Notes: generated by a model not told the origin, from the letters alone. 64,000 nucleotides of DNA from Flaccisagitta enflata (GCA_965153355.1 OZ231126.1:70680001-70744000); one strand, 5' to 3'. Shown: positions 11,628 through 25,040, counted from the first letter of the stretch. Program-made: numbers and translations.

Positions 11628-11958
11628 ACCCTCGGCCCTCTCAGGTTTTTTCGGCTTGAAATCAAACGGAGACTCCGCGATATTGAGAAATAGAAGAATT
11701 TTATTTCACAGAGATGAAAAGAGAGAAAAAAATGATTGTAGGCATGATGGTATTGATTCGAAGCATGGTGTTGTCGATGGCGTTGATTTGAAGTATGGTG
11801 TTGTCGATGGTGTTGATGGTGTGGAGAATGTTTTTGAATATTCTTGACTTCCGCCCTCGCTGTTGATATCTGCTGTTGGTGGATCTGCCCATGTCTCTGC
11901 CCTCATTTCTTTCAATAACAGAGGGGAAAAAACATGTTCAATGAGTTAGATCTACTTT

Positions 11959-12427
11959 ATTGGGCAGCGGCCCCGAAGGGGTCGATGACCTATGCTTTCA
12001 CGCATATGGGGAATTTTCTCCTCCTCCTCTTTCTCCTACTTCTTTGCACTCCCTCCCCCAAGCCTCTAGGCCCATATCTCAGCCTTGAGGCCCATATCCC
12101 AGCCTTGAGGCCCAAATCCCAGTCTTGAGGCCCAAATCTCAGCCTTAAAGGCCCAATTTCCATCTTCAAGGGATTTAGGCCTCAAGACTGGGATTTGGGA
12201 CTTGAGGCTGTGATATGCTTATATGGGCCTCGAGACTGGGATTTGAGCCTTGTCGCTAGGATTTGAGTGGGGGGCGTGCGGAGAAGGCGAGGAAGGAGAA
12301 AATTCCCCTGTGTAGGTCATCAACCCCTTAGGGGCCGCTCCTTTGCTCCCCTCTCAACTTCAAGCACAACCTACTTAAGCAGGGCACGGGTACCGCTGAC
12401 CATCTAACGCTTTTACGACTATTAATT
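11959..12427 (-). mobile_element. Minisatellite-carrying composite repeat (minus orientation)
   Basis: Begins GGGCAGCGGCCCCGAAGGGG and ends with the complement of the head (CTAACGCTTTTACGACTATT), so it is reversed relative to the other copies. Short GGCCCATATCTCAGCCTTGA core. Confidence 0.65.
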
Positions 12428-12580
12428 CGTTGTATCGTTTTGTCATTGTCAAAAAACTGTTAAAACCTTGACAATGATATTCCAATATAACGTCAAACCT
12501 ACGAACATTAAATCGGTTACAGTAGGTTTAGAAATACAGAACTGGGTTTAGATGTAACGACTGGTTGAGTATTGTCATGG

Positions 12581-12652
12581 ATGAATGAATGAATGAATGA
12601 ATGAATGAATGAATGAATGAATGAATGAATGAATGAATGAATGAATGAATGA
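12581..12652 (+). repeat. (GAAT)n tract
   Basis: About 18 perfect GAAT units. Confidence 0.95.
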
Positions 12653-12904
12653 ATAACATGATTTTTTTTGTCATCAGACAAACGGACGATTAGGATTTGG
12701 TTAACCCTAGAACCATCTTTGCACCATCCGTACACCACCACTACACCATCGCTATATCAAGTGGATGAGAAGTTTTGAGCACCTGTTTACATGACAATCG
12801 TAGGTTAGGACAGGTTCATTGGCCTAATGCACCATATTTCGTTCGGGAACGGCGTTAGTAGTTTTTTCGTATCCATTCTTCTTTAATCTTCTTTTTCTTA
12901 CTTT

Positions 12905-13222
12905 TCTTTTCTCATCTTCTTCTTCTCTTCTTCTTCTTCTTCTTCTTCTTCTTCTTCTTCTTCTTCTTCTTCTTCTTCTTCTTCTTCTTCTTCTTCTTCT
13001 TCTTCTTCTCCATTCATTTTCTCTTTCTTAATTTCTTCTTCTTCTTCTTCTTCTTCTTCTTCTTCTTCTTCTTCTTCTTCTTCTTCTTCTTCTTCTTCTT
13101 CTTCTTCTTCTTCTTCTTCTTCTTCTTCTTCTTCTTCTTCTTCTTCTTCTTCGTCTTTTTCTCCATTCTTTTTCTCTTTCTTAATTTCTTCTTCTTTTTC
13201 TTTTTCTTCTTCTTCTTCTTCC
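12905..13222 (+). repeat. (TTC)n double tract
   Basis: Two TTC runs separated by a CTCCATTCATTTTCTCTTTC segment that recurs with small changes after the second run. Confidence 0.92.
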
Positions 13223-13408
13223 ATAATTTTCTACGATTCTGTATTCCACAGGCATCAATATGAATATCACGACGTCGTCAGGAAGCGAGTTTTTGGTCGT
13301 TATCATTTTTTTATGTCCAAATAACGCCCTAAAAATTGAGAAGAAGGAAAAAATATGGACGGAGTTTTCATGGTTCGGGAAAACCCCGAGTAGAGTTTTT
13401 TTTTAATT

Positions 13409-13606
13409 TTTAGTCGTGTTTACGCGACTCTACACCCCGCTTTGTCCCTCCGTCCGTCGGTTGGTCGGTCAAATTTTACTTTTTTTATTGATTTTTTTTT
13501 CTTTAAGTCATTTCAAGTCATTTTAGAGTATACTAAGTCATCTTAAGTCATTTTATGTCAATATGTAAGTCTCGCACGCGACTTATAGGTGCCGGCCTTG
13601 TTTTGA
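13409..13606 (+). repeat. Hairpin-ended dispersed repeat with AAGTCATTTT decamers
   Basis: Starts AGTCGTGTTTACGCGACTC; the middle has TTTAAGTCATTTCAAGTC repeats; ends CACGCGACTTATAGGTGCCG-GCCTTGTTT. Confidence 0.6.
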
Positions 13607-13864
13607 AGAAAATCCGTGAACGTAAACATTATAAAGATATTCAACGATTGAGGACAGCTGTAATGACTCAACCCAAATATTCGAGGCTTCGCTCTTTCTA
13701 TTATTTGTCTTGGAGTAGGGACAAAAATCGAGTTTTTACTGATCCAGTCATCAATTAAACGTCGACGATAACAAGAACAAATGGAGAAAAAGCAAATGTC
13801 CAAATGTTGTAAAACAAACCAGAATTGGTAAAACAGGAGAAAAAAGTGTACTTGATAGAAAACA

Positions 13865-13987
13865 AAAACGAAAACAAAAAACAAAACAAATACAAAAACA
13901 AAAACAAAAACAAAAACAAAAACAAAAACAAAAACAAAAACAAAAACAAAAACAAAAACAAAAACAAAAACAAAAACAAAAACAAAA
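13865..13987 (+). repeat. (CAAAAA)n tract
   Basis: About 19 near-perfect hexamers ACAAAA. Confidence 0.93.
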
Positions 13988-14235
13988 GAGAACAAGTTGA
14001 AAAAGTCGAGGTTGAGTGCGCAGTGACCTTGTTGTTGATCTGATACGCAGGATGCAGCAGTCAGCAGGAGAGGCATAAGTGGCAGCAGCAGCCCACTATC
14101 TTGCGTACATATTCAGTGCTCGAGAAGAGTTGTAACCAAAATGACAAGGTTGAAGACCAATGAAACTAAGCAGCGAGAAAATATCGATCTTGCGTAGATA
14201 CTAAAAGTCAGATTGAGAAACTGATTGTGTGAGAG

Positions 14236-14246
14236 AGAAAGAGACT

Positions 14247-14338
<92 letters not shown>

Positions 14339-14345
14339 GAGAAAA
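14236..14345 (+). repeat. (AG)n tract
   Basis: GA dinucleotide with one GC interruption. Confidence 0.93.
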
Positions 14346-14819
14346 AAGAAGGAGAGATAAACAGCACTTGCGATGTTGCATAACCCATCAAACACCTTGT
14401 TATGTCTTAAAGAGCCCTTCTGTCTTTTTCCGTTTCGTTTGTTAATTTTTTTTCTTAGGTTTTTGTTCTTTATGTATTGATTCCTTTTTTGTTTTCGATT
14501 GTTTTGATGACAGCTTCATTCTATTTATTAACTTGTCTTGTCCTTGTATCCAAAATCACCAACCCCTCCCCCCTTTACCCCCCCCCCCTCCCCAGCCCAT
14601 TTTTTAACGAAATGAACACACAAACGCGACGGAATTGTGAGGAACAAGTGATTAGATGATGTGTTTGCCCTTCAGGGATTGGTTTCGGTTGGATTCCGCC
14701 GCTCGTTGTTCCGTTGTTCCTCCTAATCGAGATTTGGTGTCGCCAAAACAACTTCATTGCAGCGTTTATGACTTATTCTTGGGGAGATCTCGACGCGGGA
14801 GACAAACAGATTATGAGAG

Positions 14820-14821
<2 letters not shown>

Positions 14822-14880
<59 letters not shown>

Positions 14881-14909
14881 GGACAGCACACACACACACA
14901 CGCACACAC

Positions 14910-15002
<93 letters not shown>

Positions 15003-15101
15003 GCGCGCGCTAAAAATCGATAGAAAGGAAGAAAAAAAGGAAAGAAAGAAAGAAAGAAAGAAAGAACGAAAGAACGAAAGAACGAAAGAACGAAAGAACG
15101 A

Positions 15102-15145
<44 letters not shown>

Positions 15146-15152
15146 AGAAAAG
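14822..15152 (+). repeat. Compound (AG)n-(AC)n-(GC)n-(AAAG)n
   Basis: AG to 14876, AC from 14886 to 15000, GC 15001-15010, then AAAG with AACG variants to about 15152. Confidence 0.95.
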
Positions 15153-15581
15153 AGAGAGACAAGTCATACTAACACACAAAGACAACAAAACGACATACAC
15201 TCAAAAGTAGAAACAAAACTGAAGAAACATCAAAATCCGAGGACAGAAGAAACATCAAAATCGAGGACAGTATAGACTTGTAGAGACAATGCCCCAAACT
15301 GTGCATAAATTGAATAAGATAAGGAACAAAAGCGGATTAACCCGGCTCCTTGCTGAAAAATTCAAAGGTGAAAGAGAAAAGCAGAAACACAGGAAAGGTT
15401 GGAGTTTTTACCGCGTGTAAGACTGGCTTGCGTAAGAATTGTGATCAAGTATGCATGGAGCAAGGAAACAAGAACGAAGAACAGATGCTTTTAACCGATA
15501 CTTCAACCGTATATGGCCATATGGACGCGCACAAATATGGTTTAGGAGTGTATAGACGCGGAGATAAAAAAAACCCACATG

Positions 15582-15705
<124 letters not shown>

Positions 15706-15965
15706 ATGTTGTTAATGATCGTGGATTTTCGAAGGATGACTTTTTAAAGGTGAAATCGTGAGTCAGAATTTTTTTTCGAGTTATGACGCAATTCAAGACT
15801 AGGGTGGCCTAAAATGGGCTCATAGTCAAATCTCATGATGCCATCAGAGAAAATGTGATGAAAAATCCAAAATTTGGGTGATCAGATAAAGTTTACTCAA
15901 AGTCGCCACCCCACCCCTTTCCCATGATAAAGTATGGGAAGCACTGGAGGAGGAAAACCTTCCTG

Positions 15966-16369
15966 TACATACATGCTGTATTTTGTCTAAGAACACTGTT
16001 TATAAGAAAATTAGCCTCAGATAAAGTGAAAAAATAAAAAGAACATCCTAAGAACATGCCCAGGCTCAGATTTTCGCTCAAAGACATTCTAAAGAATGCT
16101 TTTACATAATTTTTTGAGAAAACAATGAAAAAATGTTGTACAGAATCCTCTAACCTGAACAATTCAACCAACTGCTTTTTATAATTTACATTTTTTTTTA
16201 TTTCATGACTTAACATAGACAAAAATTGTAAGACTGAGTACAAAATATACTTCCATGCTACAAAAATAAGAATGGGTTAAGAACATTTGAGGCTGAAAAT
16301 TGGCAAAAAATAGGAACGCTGAGCCTCACTTCAAAAAACTGTGTTCTTTTAAGAAATACAACGTGTATC
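15966..16369. mobile_element. Diverged MITE candidate
   Basis: Left TACATGCTGTATTTTGTCTA then AGAACACTG..TTAGCCTCAG; right GAGCCTCACTTC then CTGTGTTCTTTTAAGAAATA. These are inverted, about 70% alike over about 50 bp. Not strong enough to fix the ends. Confidence 0.4.
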
Positions 16370-18489
16370 CTATGCAAAATAGGGGGTGGAGGTGGCGGCA
16401 ATGAGTAAACTTCATCCGATTACCCCCAAATTTTGGAATTCTCATTTACGGTGGAAATGGTCTGATTTTCACCAATGCTTCGTGAATTTTGAAAATGACC
16501 CCACTTTCAGCCAGAACAGGATATTATGGGTAGAATCACAGATGATACACAGCCACTCTAGTCGCATGAAGGTGGGTGATGGAAATGGCTATCTATGCAT
16601 TTGGGCAGGGGCAGTGATGCGAAATTCGCCCATATCAGCAAAAAAAATGTTGCGGACTGCCGAATTGACCAACCGACAAGCAGACCGAAAGACTCAGTGG
16701 GCTATAGGGTCGCGAGGTCAACACAATTGCACAACAACAACAGCAAAATCATTGTCGTTCAATCACGTCGTTCCGATGCCTTTAAAAACCAGGTGAGAGG
16801 TGAATTTGCAGACTCATGAGGAAAAATGAGTTGAAATAAAGCCAAAAAGCCCATAATAAGTGTCAGAAGGATTTATCCCAAAGAAAGAATTTATCACGTT
16901 TAAAGAAGCTGGTTTGGCGCTCGAGCTGATTGGAATAGGAGTTTGGATTGCACTTATTTTCCAAAAATAGTCAAAATATTTTCTTGGGGTGTTATCAGAA
17001 TGAGAGAACTGCATTGGAGTTTTGATCGTGTTCGCCATGACACTTTTGTCTTTTGTCTTTGCTGCCAATGTTTTGCTATATAATTGTTAACTTTGGAGTA
17101 AGAGGGTGCGTTCCTCATTATGACGCGATAACAAAAAGAACAACGACACTAATACTTTTGTTTCAGAAATAAATCATATTCAGTAGTAATGTTGACCAAC
17201 TATCATGAAGTCTTTACATCGGAAAACGAGCAAGCTGCGTACAGGTGGGCTAGGGCAGTGATGGCCTATTCGCTGAATCATGAATTCTGATCTGGATATA
17301 GGGCCAGTCAAGACCCATTCCACTGAAGCACTACTTCATTGAGTACAAATATTCAGTGAAATAAGAAATTTATTTCATTTATTTCAATTGAAACAGAGTT
17401 TTTTTTTCTTTTCAAGACAGACATCTTCAAATATCTCTAATCTTTTTTTTCTTATAAGTTATGAATCCTGTTTTTATTGTAAATTTTTTTTCTTATCATT
17501 TTGATTTTTGTGTCTCTGAAGGAAAAAGGTTTTCTCACCTGCAATTTTTTAAAGGGATGAAAACTAAGTTGATGTAAAAACATGTTTTTTTTTATATTAA
17601 CATACACTTAGTAAGTATTCTTAAGTAAATAGATAGAGAGGGAGGTGAAAAGAAAACCGTGGATTTCTTGATTTCTTCAGAAAAAAAAGATTACTTTAAT
17701 TACTTTTATTACTTTAATCTTTAATTACTTTAATCAATTACTTTTATCACCTTAATTACTTACTTTGATTACTTTTTTTACCATGACAAAATCCGTTATG
17801 TTTAATTCCACTGAAGTTCAAATTGCAAAAAAAAAAAAAAAAAAAACACAAAAAACAAAAAACAAAAAACAAAAAAGACAAAAAAAAAAAAAACAAAAAA
17901 AAAACACTGGTTATTTCTCATTCCACTAAAGCACTAGGGTGTGCTTCAGTGGAAACAATTCTAACTTAAGCAGAAATTTCGTGATTCAGAGGATGCCCCG
18001 CAGTGATAAAATGACTAACCATGTGTTAGGGCGGGAGTAGTAGTACAAAAACTGCCTGTAAACGCCAAGCGTGCACATGAATTGTTTCTGCCGAGTAGCA
18101 CTTATAATCCTCCGAAACTAAACCTGCTTGGGCTCACTGGGCTGCGCCCATTTGAGCGTCGGCATCTCCAAAGCGTTGAAGGCAAGTGGGATAGTGGAAA
18201 GATGTACAGTAAGATCCTTTGAAAATGAAAGTTTTTGGCTTTAGGATTTACATTCATCATAACTGACGCCAGTGAAATGATATTTGAGTATCAAATCACA
18301 TCACATGGCTGTAAATGCGTAGACATCAATCAAAAGGGCATTAGAACCTTTACTACGTTTGTTGGTTGTTAGAAGGAAAAGGAAGAATCAAAAGGACTAC
18401 AGTCTCAATGATAATATATTGAGAGGGGCAGCAAAATCGCTAGCAACCCTACCCACAGCCTGGATGGACAATATTACAGAGGCAACTGA
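16370..18489. other. Intergenic AT-rich DNA
   Basis: A degraded hairpin-type repeat (about 16570-16700), poly-A and ACTTTAATT-rich low complexity (17690-17930), and repeated TTCCACTGAAG words at 17318, 17804 and (inverted) 17948. No exon recognised. Confidence 0.5.
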
Positions 18490-18712
18490 GGTACTGGCTT
18501 TAAGCTTATCCCAATACTATTCCCGCCATCGAGGCGTTTTTCAAATTTCCTCCTCGTTCTGAAGATATCAGTCAATAACTAGCTAAATCAACACCTCAGA
18601 AAATGGCTGATTTTTACCCTAAAAAGGGCCGTATCTTGATAACTAGGTTGAAAATACAAAATCGCCTCGATGGCGGGAATTGAATTGGGACAAGTTGTTG
18701 GGTACCAACTTT
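18490..18712. mobile_element. Short foldback element
   Basis: ATTCCCGCCATCGAGGCG (18517-18534) and CGCCTCGATGGCGGGAAT (18663-18680) are exact inverted copies. Weaker inverted similarity extends outward to GGTAC words on each side. Confidence 0.5.
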
Positions 18713-19830
18713 ATTGTCCGTGTGGTAGAAACCATTTCGGCTGCAGGCAGGGGTGCAAGCGATTTTGACTGCCCCTCTCACTGTAATATCATTGGTTCTG
18801 TATTACATGCAAATAAATCTTTTGTCACGACCAAGTCATTAATATCTCGATTCTACAGCATGTGTGAACAACTGAACATGTTTGTACATTCTTTTTCGTT
18901 TTCTTTATCTTCCGAAAGCTGCCGAGAGGCCCCCTAATCTGCCAAGTAGCGACGCTACTCGCTACTCCGTATTCTGCTTGCCTAGAAAACGCCAAAAAAA
19001 GTTGAAAAAAAAAAAAAAAGATTGATGGGTGGACTGACGGACGAACAGACAGAGCTAGTTATAGAGCTACTGATCCCAGTCATCTTAGATTTTTAGTGTT
19101 CTACAGGACATCGACCGTTTGGGGCCGCTACCCAAACTACACTATTTTAATACAAAATGACCACCCTCGATTATTGGTGGAAATACAATGGAGAACTCCA
19201 TAAATGCGGTTGTTAATTTCTGGTCATAGGGTCAAATCAGAGTTTCATGAAACAATATTAGTTTTCCTTCACAGCATCAAAAATAGCAATTCAGAGCTAA
19301 AGTAATTTACAAACGCACCAGCAGACAGACCGACAATGTAATGACAAACTACTGAAAAAAAAACCTTCTAAAAAGTTGTAAAAATGCTATTCGGAGCAAG
19401 TTTGGGTTTTGCATTGTGTCTCGTTATGTGATAAAATGCTTGATTTCTGAAAGCGATAGAACCTTACACACACAGAAGCATTTCATGACGTTTTAACTTA
19501 AAAAAAGCTGCTAGAGATAAATTCTGCTTGAAGAAGGAACTTGTAACAAAAAAACTACTGAATAAGATAAAAACACAACCACATGGATGGAGTTTTTGCC
19601 GTACTTTATTCTATTTCCAATAAAAAGCCAAATTGAGGAGCGTGTGACCAAGGATGCAGAAACGCAATTACATGGAAACAGTAGAGAAAATTGCATTTAC
19701 TGGCATTGCAATGGAACCGTTGGTAATGATGAAATAATGATTATAAATGAATTTCTAACGCATAACTTTTAAAAAAAAGACTTTCTTTTTTTGGTGTTCC
19801 CAATCATAAAAATCATGCTAACTAACTATA

Positions 19831-20319
19831 CAGTCAGTCCCAATTCCGCATTCATCCATATGCCCATATCTCATCATATTACGAGATAAAGCAACTTTGG
19901 TTATTTGGGCATATTTCGATATATCGAAATATGACTTTCGTCTTTCCCTTTTTGCTCTGCCACTCAAAACAAAGTAGCAAAGCGATTTCCAAGATCTGAT
20001 CTTATTTTCTTTGTTTCTCTATACTCGATACTTGAATAATCAGCTGAGATTACAAATTCGGAAGGATTAAAAAAATCCAAGGAACAGCATTCATAAATGT
20101 ATTTCTTCTAAGATTTAAGTGGCAAAATCTATGGAGACCGTTAACAAGACAAACGGCTATGGAATTCATTCAGAATATACCAAAGCCACAACCAAGTAAA
20201 TCCAACTTATGTAAGTCATATTTCGATATACCGAAATATGCCCAGATAGAGAAAGTTTTGGTTTTCCAAAATATGTTGAGATACGAGCATATGGATGAAT
20301 ACGGAATTGGGACTGACTG
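19831..20319. mobile_element. 489-bp TA-flanked MITE with about 110-bp TIRs
   Basis: Ends CAGTCAGTCCCAATTCCG and CGGAATTGGGACTGACTG, with TA on both sides. The terminal repeats extend inward over CATATTTCGATAT-type blocks. CAGT ends with a TA duplication fit pogo/Tc1-mariner elements. Confidence 0.8.
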
Positions 20320-20705
20320 TATAAGACTATGATAAGAACTTAGAATAAGACACAAGTGACATATATCCCACATATGAGTTGAGACGCAGGAGTTAATGAA
20401 TCCAATCATAAAAAAAATAGCAAAGGTTAACAAACCGAAAGTAAACATCAAAATAGAAAATAATTGCAAAAAAACAAAATCAATGTTAAAAAACCGCAAT
20501 GTGATAGTTTGTAGATATTAAAGGAGGCGAAGCAAAAAGCGAAGTGTCACGCCCATAAATGATGAGATTCCAAAAAGAGAATATGTCAAAATCCGCTTGA
20601 AGAGCAAAAATCACAATGAGACCGCAACGCACATCCGTATGTACTGTATAGCCAGAGATATACAGCAAGGAACTGGCTATGCGTTGAACAACGACCTATC
20701 AACGC

Positions 20706-21110
20706 CCCTAATTAACAAAATCGTTTATTAGGAGCCAAAAAAGTACCAATAATTCACGGGACTTTTTATGCTGTTGATTAACACAAAGAACAGCTGTTAA
20801 TTAACGAGGTATTGGTACCAGTTAATTACCGGGGGGGGGAAAATGCCCAATTTTTAACCTCACAAATGAGAAGATTGTTAAAAAGAGCAATTTTTATGTT
20901 GTTGATTAACTGGTACCTATAAGTCGTAAATTAACACAAAAAAAGAAAAAAAAACTGCTGAAAATTAACACGAGCCATCCAGCAAGATCTTAATGGGCAA
21001 AATGTAAATAATGAACGATTTTTTAGGTGAATAAACCGATGTTTTCTCTTGTTGATTAACGATTAAAATGTACTGTTGATTAACAGCAACTATTTGTTGT
21101 TAATTAACAA
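20706..21110. repeat. Left outer array of GTTAATTAAC-like words
   Basis: About ten degenerate copies of the palindrome GTTAATTAAC or GTTGATTAAC at irregular 20-80 bp spacing, for example near 20773, 20797, 20902, 21050, 21071 and 21098. A matching array lies at 30380-30670 at the far end of the nested structure. Subterminal word arrays of this kind are typical of transposase-binding regions (known for several DNA transposons); the role here is inferred. Confidence 0.6.
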
Positions 21111-21149
21111 GACTTTTAACAAATTAATACTATCTAAAAAATGGGTGCG

Positions 21150-22120
21150 GTCCAGTAGTCCTACTACTTAGGCCATAAAAAACGCAATTTTTTTGAAAAA
21201 ACTTGATTCTTGGTTAATTTAGCTCTTAAAATCTTTTGAAGAGGGCATGGATGTTGAGGACTAGTATCCATTATGACCCCCGGAGCAGAAGCAGGTGCAT
21301 GAGCTGTATTAGAGTAAGGATTAAAATGGTTCTGACAACATGTTTACTCAAAGCTGGATCCCAAACTGAAGCTTTTCAATCAATCACTCATAATGTTTCT
21401 CCTTTATGCAAGAGGTAGTTAATGTTACTAGGACCTCAAATATTTTGCAGATTTTTTTTGTTGTTATTACCAGGGGCAATCATTAAGGGGAAAAATGGCA
21501 TTGGTGACTGATACTTTTTTGCAGAAACCAATTTAAAGATAACAAAATTGAAAATGGGCAAATTATGTGTGAGTTTCAGAATGGAAGTGTTTCAAAGATT
21601 GACTGATACCTTCAAAACGGCTTATCATGGCCTCTTGGGACCAAGTTTTTTGAACTCCTGACACAAAAACACTTCCTAAATACTTTTGAGAGCAGCACTC
21701 CTTAATAAGTATTGCACGTTTATCCCTCTGCATGATGATTGCGTTTTTTATGGCCTAAGAAGTACAGTACTTAGCACTACACCCAAGTAGTCCTACCAAC
21801 CCACTAGTCCTACCAGCAACTAGTCCTACTAGCTACTAGTCCTACTGCCCACTAGTCCTAAGGTAATTTGAAGAAGAGTGTCAGTAGTCCTAAGGTACTA
21901 CTGCCACTAGTCCTAAGGGATTTTACTGTAACAACACTGTCCTGAGGTACTACTGCCACTAGGCCTAAAGGATTTTATTGCAACAACACTGCCAGTAGTC
22001 CTACTGCAAAGTTGTTATAACAGCCAGTAGTCCTACCGCAGTTATCCCACTGCAGAAATGTCATATTCATAACTACTAGTCATTACCACCAGTAGTCCTA
22101 CAGCCATATTATCATAAATG
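21150..22120. repeat. Left array of TAGTCCTA-like words
   Basis: Over a dozen copies of CAGTAGTCCTAC or CACTAGTCCTAAGG, interrupted by a 593-bp MITE at 21167-21759. The segment with AAGTAGTCCTACCAACCCAC near 21787 is nearly identical to the reverse complement of the right array at 29655-29690. Confidence 0.7.
21167..21759. mobile_element. 593-bp MITE with 22-bp perfect TIRs inside the left array
   Basis: CTTAGGCCATAAAAAACGCA at the left is the exact reverse complement of the right end (21738-21759). The equivalent site in the right arm lacks it: the uninterrupted arm reads CAGTAGTCCTACAGTACTTA. A short TAC target duplication is plausible. No coding capacity recognised. Confidence 0.75.
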
Positions 22121-22407
22121 CTGGTAGTCCAATAACAGCATTGAACGCAGGCATGGACAGCAGGCAAGGACAGCATTCTGAGAAGTTTGACTTTGACAAC
22201 CTAATGACATGGTCCACTTCGCTCAGAGGGGAACAAGTAATACAAGGTTAAGATATCTTACAGGATAGGTGGACATTCCCCTTCTACACACATAGGGCCA
22301 ATCTAGGCCTCTATGAATTTTCAACACAAACATTACAGACTGACATAGAGACCGAAAAATGATAAAACACACAGATTCTATTAGTCGCAAATCCGTGACC
22401 TATTTAG

Positions 22408-23015
22408 GTGCCTCACATAAATGTCAATTTAAATGAGGCTTATTTTAGTCCTACAAAAGCTAACAATAAATTCTCATTTAGATTGGAAGACATGCAGGAA
22501 ATTTTAGAATTTATATTGGATAAAATTCATGTAAAATATGGTGAAAATGTTTATAAGCAAGTGATAGGAATTCCTATGGGTCTTGATTCTGGAACGGATA
22601 TTGCTAATTTACTTTTATATAGTTATGAATCAGACTATGTGGGTGAAATTTCTAAGGTAGATCTTCTTACAGCAAGAAAATTCAAGCTTAATGGGAGATA
22701 CATTGATGATCTCTTTGTAGCTAATTTTCCAACCTTTAGGGATCATATCTATAGAATATACCCTCAAGATCTAGAAATAGAATTAGAATCTAATAATACT
22801 CAGGTAGTAACATACTTAGACTTAAAAATTCAATCAGAAAATTTTTCTATCTATGATAAACACGATGATTTCTCTTTTGATATTGTTAACTTTCCATACA
22901 TAGACAGCTGTATACAAAAAAAATCAGCCTTTGGTGTCTATTATGGTCAATCGATAAGATATGCTCGACTTTCGTCAAAATATGAAGATTTTTTACTAAT
23001 ATGCAGATCTTTAGT
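22408..23015 (+). pseudogene. Reverse transcriptase fragment (Penelope-like type), 5'-truncated and interrupted
   Basis: An open frame begins directly after an in-frame TAG, so the N-terminal fingers are missing; no ATG is used. Visible RT motifs: VYKQVIGIPMGLDSGTDIAN (palm block) and NGRYIDDLFV with the catalytic YIDD about 98 residues in. Also VVTYLDLKIQ, then YDKHDDFSFDIVNFP and SIRYARLSSKYEDF. The G-I-P-M-G and R-Y-I-D-D arrangement with a downstream Y-D-K-x-D-D-F block resembles Penelope-like retroelement RTs common in invertebrates; the clade is uncertain. Reading continues to 23082 only because of read-through into an inserted element starting at 23016. Confidence 0.75.
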
Positions 23016-23556
23016 CACCATGCTGCCTAGCTGTGATACATACATTAAGAGCTCCAAAGGCTCTTGTCCTTTTCATAGATAGGGTTGAGTAGTAATGTTG
23101 TCCAACTTTCATAGGAAAAAATAACACAGCATAGCAACCTATTCTGGAGTGTTAAATACACCTAGACGGATGTCCCCATGCGTGAGACCAAAAATTCTGT
23201 TTGGATTTTGACGAGAAAACGCCATTAAAAGCCGTAAAATGCCATAAAATGGGCATTTTTCAACATTTTTTGTGCATGAAGAGCTACAGAATTGCCAATC
23301 TAGTCAGGAAATGGCCAAACAGTAATGATATGGCACTGATACACGATTAAGCAAAAATTTGGGTCATGCCAAAATCAACTGGTATCATTTTTTGCAGTTC
23401 AATGCCGTCAAGATGGCATTTTTAAGCATTTTTGGGTGTTACTCACTCGTAGAGCGTAACAGTAACTTGAAAACTGCCAGAAAAAGTGTATTAGAGCCTA
23501 AAACAAACAAATTATAAAGTTTCTCAACAGTGTTGCAATATTGTCCTGTCAAAGTA

Positions 23557-23730
23557 CAGTGGAGCACCGCTAGAGCGCTCCCACTAATAAGGCATGCCCG
23601 CCTTTAAAGCATCTAACTTACAGTCCCTTGAAAGATTTTTTAGTTATTTCTATGTTGGCAATAAGGCAGCTTCACTATAAGGCATTATTTGGCCCAGCCC
23701 CTTGGCATGTGCTCTAGTGAAGCTCAACTG
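23557..23730. mobile_element. TA-flanked MITE (pogo/Tigger-like ends) in left repeat of the 6.33-kb element
   Basis: Ends CAGTGGAGC and GCTCAACTG with flanking TA on both sides; TIR homology extends about 25 bp (CACCGCTAGAGC against the reverse complement CTTCACTAGAGC). It is absent from the corresponding place in the right terminal repeat, which gives an empty-site comparison. Confidence 0.7.
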
Positions 23731-23823
23731 TACCGTAAAAGGTTGTAAAATGCAGTTAAGATAGCATTTGTGGCATTTTTTTGGGTATTTAGGCCCATGC
23801 AACTCCTCTGCTCGTGTTGCATT

Positions 23824-23832
23824 TATGTGTGC

Positions 23833-23908
<76 letters not shown>

Positions 23909-23959
23909 ATGTGTGTGTGTGTGCGCGCATAGATGTGTGTTTTTACATGCGTTAGTGCG

Positions 23960-23997
<38 letters not shown>
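23824..23997 (+). repeat. (GT)n compound tract
   Basis: Two GT runs separated by about 55 bp, inside the 6.33-kb TIR element. Confidence 0.93.
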
Positions 23998-23999
<2 letters not shown>

Positions 24000-24163
24000 G
24001 AGATTTGCTCGTGAACATGCGGTGGGAGCTATGCAAGAACAAGCCTCGGAATGCTTCATTTTGACCGAGAGTTCGGTACTATTATCAATCACAACTTGTT
24101 TCTAATTCTGATTTTGAAACATAGTTAACTCAGCAAAGTATTATATTGCATAAGTAGCTAAAC

Positions 24164-24173
24164 ACAGACAGAC

Positions 24174-24206
<33 letters not shown>

Positions 24207-24328
24207 TACACACACACACACAAGCATAAACACAAGCACGCACATGCACACGCACACACACACACATACTCACACTCACACACACTCACACACGCGCATG
24301 CATACACATACACACACACACACACACT
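24164..24328 (+). repeat. (ACAG)n and (CA)n tract
   Basis: ACAG units, then impure CA. Confidence 0.9.
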
Positions 24329-24981
24329 TAGAGATGATATTGACCTAACTGTCTCAATTACTACCCTGAAAAGTGTCAGATATTCCATTTTTACGGCATT
24401 TTCTGGCCTTCCAATATCATTTTTATGACTTGAAATTGTTCTGAATCGCTTAAAATATCTGGATGAATGTATTTTAGCTAGACCCTTGCGACAGAGCATT
24501 TTCGCCACAATTTTGATGCAATTTCGATGCAATTTCGATGAGCCTCCTAATCCCCATGCGACTTCTGGTTCCGGATGTTGCTGAAACCGCGGTGTCTGGT
24601 TTCCGGTTTCTAGTTTTTGAGGGCAATTATCACTTGTTGCTTCTGATACAATGTGCCACTGATGCCTTGCAGTGAATTGCACTTCATGTTTTTGATAAAT
24701 ACTTTTAGAAAACCATTCCCAATTTGTATGCTGCGACTGGGGTAGCCGTGTATTAGAGTGGTCATACATGACTCGATTACCTTGCTCAATACGGCATTTA
24801 CAAGGGTATCACATCACTATTACTGAGTATATTTCCCAAGTTTGACGACTCTTTTATCCGATCAAAACGATGCGGAGTAGGATGAAGAGGAGGGGTAAAA
24901 GTGGTAATTGCCTATTTTCTTTCTTTTTTTCAAGAGGTAACTTCAACGGCTCACACCTCCTTTGCAAATTGACAAAATGAC

Positions 24982-25040
24982 CTCAACTTGAGCTCATTTT
25001 AAAGAGCAGACACAGCTCTTTAAAATGAGCCCAAGTTGAG
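24982..25040. other. 59-nt hairpin, 26-bp arms
   Basis: CTCAACTTGAGCTCATTTTA arm pairs with TAAAATGAGCCCAAGTTGAG at 25 of 26 positions, 7-nt loop AGACACA. A second weaker inverted pair (25047-25071 with about 25134-25158, TTCGTTTAGG/CCTAAACGAA) lies just downstream. Confidence 0.7.

Larger units (their letters stand above)
12428..13408. other. Intergenic, microsatellites only
   Basis: Apart from the GAAT and TTC tracts, nothing gene-like is visible on either strand. Confidence 0.6.

Noticed and set aside
24158-24769. 203-codon minus-strand frame
   Set aside because: Half is a CA/ACAG microsatellite and it begins in repeat sequence; no recognisable domain. Treated as chance.
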